Source: Imbricaverruca yamaguchii
Taxonomy: Eukaryota > Arthropoda > Thecostraca > Neoverrucidae
DNA length: 64,000 bases
Direction of reading: 5' to 3'
Assembly: GCA_034440575.1 (NCBI GenBank)
Contig: JAOTOL010001565.1
Location: forward strand, 1,027,501-1,091,500
The position numbers and the translations under genes are program-made. Shown one piece after another: positions 12,905 to 23,960 of the stretch. The notes beneath the pieces are model-generated. The model had not been told where the DNA came from and ran no database searches. It saw nothing but the letters and a program-made list of their open reading frames with translations. The first letter of the stretch is position 1; each line of letters starts with the position of its first letter.

Positions 12905-13410
12905 GCCAGCGTGTCAACAGCGGCCGGACCAGCCGTGGGCGGTGTTCCACAACGGCCGGACCAGCCGCGGGCGGTGTTCAACAACGGCCGGACCAGCCGC
13001 GGGCGGCGTGTCAACAGCGGCCGGACCAGCCGCGGGCGGTGTTCAACAACGGCCGGACCAGCCGCGGGCGGCGTGTCAACAGCGGCCGGACCAGCCGCGG
13101 GCGGTGTTCCACAACGGCCGGACCAGCCGCGGGCGGTGTTCAACAACGGCCGGACCAGCCGCGGGCGGCGTGTCAACAGCGGCCGGACCAGCCGCGGGCG
13201 GTGTTCCACAACGGCCGGACCAGCCGCGGGCGGCGTGTCAACAGCGGCCGGACCAGCCGCGGGCGGTGTTCCACAACGGCCGGACCAGCCGCGGGCGGTG
13301 TGTTAACAGCAGCCGGACCAGCCGCGGGCGGTGTTCAACAGCAATCGGGACAGCCAGTGCGTCACGGTGTCCAGACCAGCCGCGGGCGGTGTGTCAACAG
13401 CGCCCGGGGC
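12905..13410. repeat. 32/33-bp GC-rich minisatellite
   Basis: About 15 units with the core ggccggaccagccgcgggcg. They alternate between two spacer types, gtgttcaacaac or gtgttccacaac, and gcgtgtcaacagc, which gives 32- or 33-bp units. The array is strongly CpG-rich. It contains no stop in several frames on both strands, which produces overlapping artificial ORFs. Confidence 0.95.
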
Positions 13411-14820
13411 GGTGCCGGCTCAGTCGACTGCTGACGACCCGACAGAGCTTGCCTCTGTAGCCCTCGGCGGCGGCCGTCGGAGCAGCTGATACGGCCACAC
13501 CGCGGCCGTCTTCAGCATGGACAACCAGCACAGGTGAGCGGAACATGACCGGCGTAGCCTGGGGTGTGGTGCAGGTCAGTCGACGGGTCATCACCGGCTT
13601 CCGGTCACACCCCAGCGGCGGCGCCAATGGAGTGTGAGCGGCGACCGACTGTGAAGTTGCGTGCCGCCGACGAACCTCCTGCCTGTTCGCAGCCAGGTGG
13701 CAGAGACATGCTCGGGCACGCCGCCGTCGACCCGGCATTTTTAGCCGCAGCAGCCGCAGCAGCCGCAGTCACACTTGGCACCCGCCGAGCGGTGGGGAAT
13801 TTCAGCGAAGCCATCTGTTATCTCGAATGTGTATCAATCGGCTGGCCGAGAGGGGCGACCGAGCAGCGTTAGTGCCGCATGCAGTTCCGCCGCCGTCGGC
13901 ACGCGCCGTCGGGAAACGTCAGCACACACGCTGCCCGCCGGCAGCCGTGTTTATGCTGCCTTCGTCGGGGTGTCAGCGGCCCGGAGACGTGCCGCCGCCA
14001 GCGCCGCGACCCGGGTCAGCGCGACTGGTCGTGGCAAAGACAGGGCCGGCATTGATTCGCACCTCCGGCTTGTGACTACAACACAGATTGTCGATGGGCT
14101 AGGTTGCCAGACGAGCATGGTTGAAAATGCCGGGACTGGTGCGGTCCCTTCTCGTCTTGCTGCAGGAGCGGTGAATTCTGCGGTGGCGGGCAGGGTGACG
14201 GAGGAAAGTTCTGCAGCTTGGGCAGCTATATTGCGGCAAATCTGGGCAGTTGGAGGCATGTAGATCCGTATAGCTGGAGAAAGCCAAGTCTTGGACGGCA
14301 GGACGCGGATGAGTATGCGCTCAGGGAAGTCGAGAGGCAAGCATCGTCGCCGGTGAGGGGAATCCCCGCGCCGGCTCGGTACCGGCGTGACGGCAGCGGG
14401 GGGGTGGGGGGGGGGAGGGGGACGGCCACGGTGACGGACGTCACCGGACGGAAATAGCGCTGCGGGCACCGGCACACATCTGGACGACTGTCGCGCGGCG
14501 CCACGAAAGACGCCAGCGTCTGGCCGCCACAAATAGTCGGCTCCCAGCACCACCAGCCCGCACGCACCGGCAATGAATGAGCCGCTCGACGCACGTGCTT
14601 CAGGCCGAGAAACCCGACCGGCTGCTGGTGGCGCGCGCTGTTGTGAGCTGTTTGGACGTGGCCGCTCGGCTGGCACATCACCAACGTCAGCACGACCCGT
14701 CCAGTCTGCGGCCGTCGGCTGCACGCGGGCGGGTAGGCGGTGGCGCCGGCGGCAGGGGCGGCGCCAGACGCGGACGGAGCGTCGGCGCCGGCCCAGTGCC
14801 AGCTCAGCCACGCCGGCTCA
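13411..14820. other. GC-rich region without a recognisable gene
   Basis: High-GC, CpG-dense DNA with short gccgcagca runs near 13745 and a G-rich stretch at 14398-14420. Several open frames exist, but they read as low-complexity Ala/Arg/Pro strings in all frames. I find no domain and no consistent splice sites. Confidence 0.5.
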
Positions 14821-14822
14821 GA

Positions 14823-15060
14823 GGTGCCTACCAGCGTGACGGTGGCGCGTGGCAGTGGCTCAGGGGTGCCTACCAGCGTGACGGTGGCGCGTGGCAGTGG
14901 CTCAGGGGTGCCTACCAGCGTGACGGTGTCGCGTGGCGGTGGCTCAGGGGTGCCTACCAAGGTCACGGTGTCCTCAGAGGGGCCCACGAGCGTCACGGTG
15001 CGCGTGCTTGTGGTTCAGAGGGCTCTACCGACGCGCCAACGTGCGTGGTAGTGGCTCAGA
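14823..15060. repeat. 42-bp minisatellite
   Basis: Units start at 14823, 14865 and 14907 (period 42), each beginning ggtgcctaccagcgtgacgg. The following copies to about 15060 are degenerate. Because 42 is a multiple of three, each frame shows a 14-residue repeat. Confidence 0.9.
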
Positions 15061-15276
15061 GGTGCTCATATGGAACGTGAGTCTGTCTGAAGATCGTGTC
15101 TCTCGAGTCCAGTGGACACTTGTCGAATCTGTGTTGGACTTCTGTCCAGTCCCCAGTGAATTCGGAAAGGGACGCCAAAGTACTCCTGCAGAACCGTGCT
15201 GGACTCTCGTCCAATCATCAGTGAACTCGTCCAGAGTCCTCAGTGGACTCCTGTGAAGACACCGGTAGACTCCCGC

Positions 15277-15893
15277 CAAGTCCCCACCGGACGTCCGTCG
15301 AGTCCCCACCGGACGTCCGTCGAGTCCCCACCGGACGTCCGTCGAGTCCCCACCGGACGTCCGTCGAGTCCCCACCGGACGTCCGTCGAGTCCCCACCGG
15401 ACGTCCGTCGAGTCCCCACCGGACGTCCGTCGAGTCCCCACCGGACGTCCGTCCAGTCCCCAGCGGACGTCCGTCGAGTCCCCACCGGACGTCCGTCGAG
15501 TCTCCACCGGACGTCCGTCGAGTCCCCACCGGACGTCCGTCGAGTCTCCACCGGACGTCCGTCGAGTCCCCACGGACGTCCGTGAGTCCCCACCGGACGT
15601 CCGTAGTCCCACCGGACGTCCGTCGAGTCCCCACCGGACGTCCGTCGAGTCCCCACCGGACGTCCGTCGAGTCCCCACCGGACGTCCGTCGAGTCCCCAC
15701 CGGACGTCCGTCGAGTCCCCACCGGACGTCCGTCGAGTCCCCACCGGACGTCCGTCGAGTCCCCACCGGACGTCCGTCGAGTCCCCACCGGACGTCCGTC
15801 GAGTCCCCACCGGACGTCCGTCGAGTCCCCACCGGACGTCCGTCGAGTCCCCACCGGACGTCCGTCGAGTCCCCACCGGACGTCCGTCGAGTC
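15277..15893. repeat. 22-bp minisatellite, about 28 units
   Basis: The unit contains ccaccggacgtccgtcgagt. Copies are almost identical apart from single-base deletions near 15565-15610 and a few ccag or ctcc variants. Each unit has several CpGs and the 8-bp palindrome ggacgtcc. It encodes stop-free frames on both strands, an artefact of composition. Confidence 0.97.
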
Positions 15894-16012
15894 TCCGCCG
15901 GACTCCCGGTGGATGTGAGCGGGGGGTGGGAGAGCGGTCGCGGCGGAGCCGGATGCCGCTGGCAGAGCGGTGACCAACATGCTCTGACGAGGAGCCGGTG
16001 ACCAGGAGCGCC

Positions 16013-16137
16013 ATGGGCAACATCTGCCCCAAGTCGCGGTCGTCGTCACAGCCGTCCGGTCTGCCGCTGGACGTGTTGCCCAGTGATCCAGACCCGTGGT
16101 CTCCCGGCGGCAGACCAGCAGGACCCACACACAACAG
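16013..16137 (+). CDS. Candidate first coding exon with acylation motif
   Basis: An ATG in strong context (gcgccATGggc) opens a frame beginning MGNICPKSRSSSQPSG. MGN followed by Cys is a classic N-terminal myristoylation/palmitoylation signature, as in membrane-anchored kinases of the Src type and other signalling proteins. The frame is rich in Ser and Pro, like a disordered unique region. It runs to a plausible donor (acaacag/gtcggt) after 16137, or to an alternative after 16141. If unspliced it would end at 16207. I find no downstream exon (SH3, SH2 or kinase) in the window, so both identity and reality of the exon are uncertain. Confidence 0.3.
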
Positions 16138-16209
16138 GTCGGTAGGACGCAGCAGGTGTCCGCGCGGAGTATCTGTGGACAGAGAGGGGGGAGGCGCCAT
16201 CCTTTAGTG

Positions 16210-17600
16210 CCAAACTGATTTCGATGCGTCGGAAAGGCTTTGCATTTTCGACGCGTCGACTGTGACAAAGTGAGCGATACCTGACACCAACAAAGTGCAA
16301 GCAAGAACACTGATTGTGGTCTTGTTGGGCGGAGTGAATCTTTCTTCATTCACACTCGCCGTGTCTCGATATTTTTCCACCTTCAGCAACACAGGGGAAG
16401 CGTGCAAACGCCACTGGTGATTTCGAATGAAACAAGATAAAGAAGCAAAACAAGAGCTATGGACTTGTTGTAGACTACAGGCTATAGCGTGTGTAGTAGG
16501 ATGCACATTATAATGTGCATGCATGCTACGTGGTCTCGCGCTTGCTACCATACGTGAACCTAGGGTGTTATTGGGTGGCCCTTGATGTGGGGTCAAAGTT
16601 AAAAATGTCGGGGAAAATGCAAGCATTCCGCGACTTTCTTTATATTTTGATGAGCATATTGCCCACCACGCCAATTCAAGGTGACATTCGGAATGATGTA
16701 TTGCTAACGATAGGTTGCAAGTGACATTTTGCTCCATAGGAGGGGGAGGGAGGCGAATAAAATGAGGCTCCGAACTTCGCAAAGCTTGGCCAAGTGGTTG
16801 GCCAATTATGACCTTGACCTTCATTTTATTGTTCTGCTCGTCAATGTATGACGCATGCACAAGCAAGGTGCGAATTATTACACAAGAAGCCGTCAACATA
16901 TTCACTTTCAATAGTGCATCGACGGCTTAGTCGTTTTCGCCGAATATGACATCAATAATGCTGTCATAACTCCGTGACCTGACATGACACATATTTTTAA
17001 TTTTTAGAGGATATGCAAAATATTTTATTAAAAAACCTTTGTAACCGGAGAAGATGAGGAAATGTTCAGGTTTGTAGCCAAGCCGTCTCTTTCAGAAATG
17101 TGTTGATCTGGCAATCAGCTCCTTCAATCAGATGATAACCGAAGCATGACGCAGTTAGACCGGGTGACGCTGATTTAGCACTTTCCATAATCTCATCTGT
17201 ACCGTTGCCAAATATTTGCATCTTGCTCTGAAAACAGCCAGGATTCCGTGACTATTGAATTCGAGGCAAGACTACCAGACTCACTTGCGACCCAAACATT
17301 TAGCGCTGGACACTGACCAGGAGCAATTCTGATCCTTTTCCTACCGCCAGTTGTCGGGAGCATGGGTTGCCGACTGAAGATCGTGCTCGCAAGCCCAAAT
17401 AACCAACCAACCGACTGAAGATCGCACGGAGGAGCGGAACTTATGTGCCAAAATATTGACTGGTCCTTGAACGTCATCCGGCACACATCTCGCAGCATCC
17501 GGCATACAATGGCTTGTTTATTGCCAGCTCGGCGCTTCACTGACCCTACAAAAAGCCATCTGTCTGTGGAACTACTGCGTTACCCGCACGCACGGCATGT
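16210..17600. other. Intergenic, nothing recognised
   Basis: AT-rich sequence with a few TGACCT or GACCTTGACC strings at about 16810 and 16974. These recall the TTAA elements, but no ends could be defined. Confidence 0.4.
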
Positions 17601-17609
17601 GATGCCATT

Positions 17610-17977
17610 GGTCTGAAGGCGCAACATCTGCTGCCGAAGGCAGCACTAATGGCAGCAGATGATCTGCTGCCATTAGTTTAAAGGCGCAGCATCTGCTGCC
17701 GTTAGCCGTAGGCGCAGCATCTGCTGCCGTCAGTCGCAGGCGCAGCATCTTTTGCCACTGGCCGCAGGCGCAGCATCTGCTGCCGTTAGCCGCAGGCGCA
17801 GCATCTGCTGCCGTTAGCCGCAGGCGCAGCATCTGCTGCCGTCAGTCGCAGGCGCAGCATCTGCTGCCGTTAGTCTGAAGGCGCAGCATCTGCTGCCGTT
17901 GGCCTCAGGCGCAGCATCTGCTGCCGTTAGCCGCAGGCGCAGCATCTGCTGCCATTAGTCTGAAGGCGCAGCATCCG
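17610..17977. repeat. 28-bp minisatellite with an inverted junction
   Basis: Units of 28 bp carry ggcgcagcatctgctgccgt followed by tagccgca or a variant. At 17645-17677 one unit is inverted, giving a perfect palindrome with 16-bp arms around a single base (arm actaatggcagcagat). Confidence 0.92.
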
Positions 17978-17979
17978 CG

Positions 17980-20456
17980 AGAACTCAGAGCAGGCCTGCC
18001 GTTGGCCCAGGCATAGTATCTGCGAGAAATCAGAGCAGACCAACTAAAACGTGTCGCTACGTGGACATTCCAAACTGAAAAAAACCACAAGTGAGAGGAT
18101 TTGTATCAGGGTGCGAAGAAAGCAAAAGTTCATGAGCAATACCTCTCATGCTAGAACAAAATAAAATACACAAAAATACGTTGACATATATAAATGCTAC
18201 GTTTAGCATGCACAAATAGGTAATCTGAATAATGTATATCACATTGAGACTATAGGTTGCCTTTAGAGCACGGTTACTGATTTCAACACTATCCGAGAAG
18301 CATTCGCAGATTCCTTTGTCTTTAAATTTGTCTTCAAAGACATGTTCGCTTAAACGAGCCATTTGTATCTATATTTCCATACATTTGCGCATTCAATGGC
18401 ATTTGTGTACACGATACTGGAAGTATTTTGTGTTGTTCTTGCCAGGATATCTTTTGGAAAAATGCCGATTCAGTGAAAGTTTCCTCAGAGTTTGAATATT
18501 TAACCATTTTCCAGTGCCAATTTACCCAATTCGTATTGAAATTTGTCACTGCTATTCTAGCTTGCGCTTGGAAAATTATGATAAAAGAGTAGGCTAAAGA
18601 GTAGGTGAACTATAGGGGTTTCTGCTGTTGACGGGGTGTGGGGTGTGTGGGGGCTGTGATTTCAGTTTTCTTCTTGGTTGCGTGAAAGAGCAAACCTAAG
18701 CCAAACTGGGCTGAATCTCTCCTTTGCCTTTAGCACCAGTGTGTTGATGCCGTATTTTGTGTGCCACCACGTACACCACCCATTCCCCAACCCCAGCCGG
18801 CTTGGTGTTGGGTGAACTACCCTCCCTGCTACGTATTTATATTTTGTGCAAGGTCTCTGTTTTGGGACGTCATATAGGAATGTGAGTGGCACTCGCTAAA
18901 CTAGAATGAATGAATAATATTATAAAATTAGTGTATGATATTTATCCGTCGTTTCAATGACATGCCCCAAGTTGAGGCTTTTGGAGTGAAAAATTTTGCG
19001 CTGTGAATTTGTGCTATACTTTTGTGCAATGTACTGCACAAAATAGGTGCCTGTGTTGAGCCCCAAGCGGCTTCCGCAGGTCCTTGAAGCTACATAACAC
19101 ACATTCATTCTCCTCATTCGTTCGCATTTTCTTGCCCCATTAATTTTCTCCTAATTAATTAATAAATTGCTTGGTTCCTAACTTGGTTCCAGCCCCCCAC
19201 CTCCACCCTACCCCAGCAGTGCACAAACTCACATAGATATCGGATGATCATTGCTCTAATTTTACAGGCATATATTTAAAACAAGTCAGTCAAATATTTA
19301 AACCTTTCACTGCCAATCGTAACTGGTCTTGCCATTGTTGGCAGCGTTCCTCGCCTGCATACAGTCCTAATGTTACGATGTGGCTCATTTACTGGCTTCG
19401 AAGGCTTATATGTACCGTACTGTGCTGTACTCTGGTGTATATGGCCGACCTACCTGACCTTACAACAGTTACTGCCTCGCCGGGCCTTATTCGCTGAGAA
19501 CGTGCTACCAGCCCCACGTATCCAACGGGTGAGCGCAATGATATATGGGAGCATTCATGTAATGTACAAATTAGACTATTTTGGTCCATCTCTCTACCAT
19601 TACTCGGGAACGTTTGGTCAATGGAAGGACCGCTCGCAGGTCGGCTGCCTTGTTTACAAATTTACTTCGGATAGTAAATTAATTCCATACAAGTGCCAAA
19701 CCATCATGGATGAATTATCACTTATCATGTCGGCAGAGTACATACGGTACACCCACGTCCATTCGCCAGTTACTGGTAACATTATCCGAGCGAAAGGCAC
19801 GACGCGTACCCCTGAGTCCCTGAGACACAGCCCGCCATTCAGCCGCGGACGGAAATACTCTTCCCCTACCCACCCGGTCGGTGGGGGAATGTAGTATGCT
19901 GTCGTTATCGGTCCGGCAGGGTCATGTTCTGACGCCATCCTCGATTTACACTGATCTTGTTGGAGGGTCACATGACTGCGGCCATTAAGCGGCCGACGCT
20001 ATTTGACCCAAGTGCTATTTTGTGCGGACGTTCGTCCCAGGAGTAGAGCTACGCCACTGGACACAGCCGGAGCGCGTCCCTGGAGTTCCTTCAAAGTTTG
20101 GATGTTGAAACCAGTCTGCACCACGGCGGGCGGCTTAACCCTAATATTAATTATTTAATCTTGTTGGGGTGAGGGTTGAGTGCATTCAACGGAGGGAGAC
20201 AGGGTTTGTTGCACGCACAATTCTCAACACGCATGCTCTCGGATCGAGCGATTACCATTTTCCACGGCCCCTTCGACCCGAAGATTTTACATGACTGATG
20301 TCAGGAACCGTTTTTTTTTTCATATTATTCCTGCCCGCAATCCCAAGCTATACTCCATATTTACTGGTAAGAAGCTCCTTTCCACTGCCCCTCATGTCAG
20401 TCAAATACCAAGTAGTTGCTCCGTGTCTCTGCTAGTGCCCTTAAATACCTATATGC
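17980..20456. other. AT-rich intergenic region
   Basis: About 2.5 kb without a recognisable exon. The open frames at 19370-19894 (+) and 18662-18892 (-) show no domain. Confidence 0.45.
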
Positions 20457-21306
20457 TTAACCCGCGCCGTCTTTCCGGTCAAATCCTCACACCCCGTCTC
20501 GGGGGAAGGGGCGGTTGAAGACCCCCCTCTAAAATCCAAACTAAGCATCGCACGAAAACGAAAGAGGTGTCATCGGAAAGCGCTCGACGAGTAAGGTCCG
20601 GGTCCACCCCACAAAAGAATTCCCCCCAAAAGTGACGTCACCAGGGGGATAGATTTTCACGACTTTTCACGACTTACATTATGTTTTTTACTTTGGAGAG
20701 TTCATTTTGGGGATATATGAAAAAACAAAATTTATTTGCAACGATAGAAGGACAGCGAAATCGACCAGGGTTATAATTTTGTGGCCCCCAAAAATAAAAA
20801 TGTTATTTTTTTGAAATTTCAAAATTTTGAGTTTTCAAGTTTTCTTTCATTTTCCTTTTCCAAAGGGTAGAGCAGACTGAGAAACGTTGTTGGAAATGAA
20901 CTTTCCCTAATAAAAAATACTTACTTTAGCCAGAATCCTTGTATTTGAACTGCAATATGGCAAATACGCAAAATTTATATGTAGTCAAAAACGAAAAAAA
21001 AGAAAAATTCAACTAGTACGTTTTGTTGCATCCGTAAAGATAAGCAAACGATGAAAGTTTTATTAAAATATCTGTATCCTTTAAAGCGTGACGACTGGTT
21101 GAAATTTTTTGGGAGTGACCTCACTTGACCTTGACTAAACTCGTTGACCCTAGATGACCTGACCTAAACATTTTGAATCAGCATGTCAAATTGATGTGGG
21201 AAACGTTGCGCCAAATTTGGGCGCGCTGCCTTGCGCCGTTCATCCACTATCCGCGAAAAACCTGAGGGGGTGCGGCGGTTGGATACCCCGAGCCGGGACG
21301 GGTTAA
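20457..21306. mobile_element. Candidate TTAA-bounded non-autonomous DNA element
   Basis: The left boundary is TTAACCCGCGCCG and the right boundary is GAGCCGGGACGGGTTAA, giving TTAACCCG/CGGGTTAA at the two ends. Just inside are related blocks (cgtctcgggg on the left; ccccgagccg on the right, inverted) and a gaccccc or gggggtg pair. The interior is AT-rich with homopolymers, has no ORF, and carries TGACCT-type hexamers at 21115-21165. The terminal repeats are only partly matching, so the exact ends are uncertain. Confidence 0.45.
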
Positions 21307-22135
21307 TGTAATATTTTTTGCATTTATGTGCACCTAACGACATTGCGACCTATAAACACTCCTAATCCACGCACCACTGTCCACCTCATATCTCTCTATT
21401 CGAGTACATTCGTACCCGACACACTACCCATCCTCAGAATGTATCCTATTTCGTCCCCCCCCATAAGACGCATCACTCCTTTCAGCCGAGTGAAATGAGG
21501 TTGAGGTGGCAATAACTGTCATAGAAATGAGATCGGTCCGGTACAGTTTGGAAGGACGAAGGCATGACAGACAGACGGCACTCACATGACAGATGTTGGT
21601 CGCCCTCCGGCCGTCCGTCACTTCAACTCCGTCCGAGTGACTCTGCTGTCCCAGTCGCTGCTCCCAATGTGAGTCCTTGTGTGATTCTCCCTCCTTCTCT
21701 TCGTGATTCCTCAGTTTTCGTTCAAAAAAATATTTATCTCCACTCCATAAATACTTTTTATCCTCTCTATGAAACCAACCAGACACTTGGCTCCGAGCAA
21801 AAAGTTCACGTGTTGATTAGTCGGCAGTGTGCTATCTTAATTTTGATCATCCTGCGATCATACCTTTCCGATGCCGCCTGGGGTCTTGGTGAGGTTCTGT
21901 CACCACCATTGTTTTTGTTTCGCCTTCCCCGGAGCTGGTGGCGATCTGAAGTTTCCGCCGGTGGTCGTTGGCCTCAAGGTCGACCGGTCTTTCTTCTTTC
22001 TGTTGTTGTGTCCGGGCGGCCAGCTGGGGTGGGTCAGCGAAGCAAAAACGAGGTGCTTGACCCTGGTTCGCGTATTTTACTGCTCTAGATCCATCCCTCT
22101 CACCTGTGATCCGCGCAGGAACGCGATGTTTGGAT
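21307..22135. other. Intergenic, nothing recognised
   Basis: No exon or repeat that I can support. GC rises to the right. Confidence 0.4.
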
Positions 22136-23439
22136 GGTAACCGGACAATTATACGTATAGGAAATGTACATATAGCGGATGTACGTACGGAAATGTACAT
22201 AAGGAAATGTACGCCAGCACAGATGTACGCATGGCTGATGTACTTAAGCGCAAATGTACGTATGGCAAATGTACGTATGCGCAAATGTACGTAAGCGCAA
22301 ATGCACGTAAGCGCAAATGTACATAAGCGCAAAAGTACGTATGCGCAAATGTACGTAAGCGCAAATGTACGTATGCACAAAAGTATGTATGCGCAAATGT
22401 ACGTAAGCGCAAATGTGCGTGTGCGGAAAAATACGTTGGCGCAAATGTACGTATGCGCAAAAGTACCTATGCGCAAATGCACGCATGCGCAAATGTACGT
22501 ATGGCAATTGTACGTAAGTACAAATGTACGTATGCCAAATTTACTTAAGCGCACATTTACGTATGGCAAATTTACGTAAGAGCAAATATGCGTTTGGCAT
22601 ATGCACCTAACCAAATGTGCCCAAACACAAATGCACGTTTGCCTAAATGTACGTACATTGCCTCATACGCACATTTGCTCTTGCATTCTTTTCGTCTACG
22701 TACTGTTGCGCTTAGGTACATTTGCGCTTACGTACTTTTGCGCTTATGCACTTTTGCGCTTACGTACATTTTCGTTGACATACTTTTACGCTTACGTACA
22801 TTTGTGCTTATGTACACTTGCGTATACTTACATTTACACTTGCGTACATTTGTGCTTACGTACATTTGTGCATACATATAATTGCGCATACGTACATTTG
22901 CGCATACGTACATTTGTGCCTACGAACATTTAACCATACGTACTTTTGCGCTTGCGCACATTTGCGCGTACGCACTTTTGTACGCTTACGTACATTTGCA
23001 CTTACGTACATTTGCGCATGCATACTTTTGCGCAACGTACATTTGAGCCTATGTACATTTGCTCATACTTACATTTGCTCATACGTATCTTTGCCATACG
23101 TACATTTGCGCTTACGTACATTAGCCATACGTACACCTGCGCTCACGTGCAATTGACATACGTACATCTGCACTCACGTACATTTGCTTACGTACATTTG
23201 TCCGGTTATCACAAACGTACGTATGACAAATGTGCCTTGCCAAATGTACGTAAACCCAAAGGTACACATGCGTAAATGGACGTACATTTGCGCATACATA
23301 CAACTGTACTCACGTACATTTGCGCTTACGTACATTAGCCATACATACATCTGTGCATAAGTACAATTGCCATACGTACATCTGCGCTTAGGTACAGTTG
23401 CTTGCATACATTTGTCATAATTACATTTGTCTTAGAATC
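22136..23439. mobile_element. Foldback element made of inverted short repeats
   Basis: The region consists of drifted copies of gcgcaaatgtacgtaa. They run in one direction from 22136 to about 22650 and in the opposite direction from about 22660 to 23210, with the switch at a palindrome (aatgtacgtacatt, 22646-22659). The ends match as inverted repeats: ggtaaccggacaa at 22136-22148 and ttgtccggttatc at 23198-23210 (12 of 13). A second, smaller direction switch follows (23216-23290, then to 23439). The whole is flanked by gtttggat at 22128-22135 and 23440-23447, a possible 8-bp target duplication as made by hAT-type transposases. No transposase is encoded. Confidence 0.6.
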
Positions 23440-23575
23440 GTTTGGATTCGGCTTGGCTGATTCTTAACAACATGTCATGGGTAGGGCGAGAGCTGGTCCG
23501 ACGTCGTTCAGCCCTGTCGGCTGGCAGCATGGACAACTTCTTAGCAAAATAATGAAAACTTTCTTACAGAACATG

Positions 23576-23612
23576 TCGACGCGCCCCTAAACTCCAATCC
23601 ACCACCATCTTA
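23576..23612 (+). mobile_element. LINE 3'-end fragment (copy B)
   Basis: The string gtcgacgcgcccctaaactc followed by caatccaccaccat matches the reverse complement of the LINE 3' region at 36350-36390. The left hairpin arm is missing. It is the only copy in + orientation. Confidence 0.55.
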
Positions 23613-23660
23613 CAGAACAATCTGCTCAATATGAATTGTCTTCGGAAGACGCTGCATACT

Positions 23661-23960
23661 CTCATTGGTAGCTCAGTTGGTTGGAGCGCTGGCCTGCACT
23701 GGTCTCCCCTGTCCTGGCAACACAGGGTTCGAGTCGCTTCGCGCGCTCGCATTTAGCCCCCGGCCAGGAGTGTCAGTTGGCAGCTGGCCCGATGAGGCTG
23801 GGGACTAGCTGCCGGGCGGCCGTGTCGGTGCATTGACGGCACGTTAAACTTACGGTCTAAATTCTGCCGTTGAACTGGAATTCATAGATCGGGTGGTGGG
23901 GCCAGGGTTCACGCAATAAGCTTTGTTTAGGAATATAACCCTGGTTCCTTAAGCCACCAC
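23661..23960 (+). mobile_element. tRNA-derived SINE
   Basis: A polymerase III A box (tagctcagttgg, 23669-23680) and B box (ggttcgagtcg, 23726-23736) stand at tRNA-like spacing. A unique body follows, including gcacgttaaac near 23840, and an A-rich stretch lies beyond at about 23990. The acceptor and anticodon arms do not fold as a proper tRNA, so I call a SINE rather than a tRNA gene. The right end is approximate. Confidence 0.6.

Noticed and set aside
13564..14996. Several long ORFs in GC-rich DNA
   Set aside because: Ala/Arg/Pro-rich in every frame on both strands with no domain; typical of stop-poor high-GC sequence.
19290..19330. A transposon end (tttaaacctttcactgcc)
   Set aside because: No partner terminus or target duplication could be located.
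22149..23156. Leu/Thr/Tyr-rich ORFs resembling membrane proteins
   Set aside because: They are translations of the inverted short repeat and occur on both strands.
22136..23439. CRISPR-like array of short repeats
   Set aside because: The repeats are drifted and contiguous without unique spacers, they reverse direction, and the genome is eukaryotic.
23661..23740. A tRNA gene
   Set aside because: Good A and B boxes, but anticodon and acceptor arms do not fold; better explained as a SINE head.
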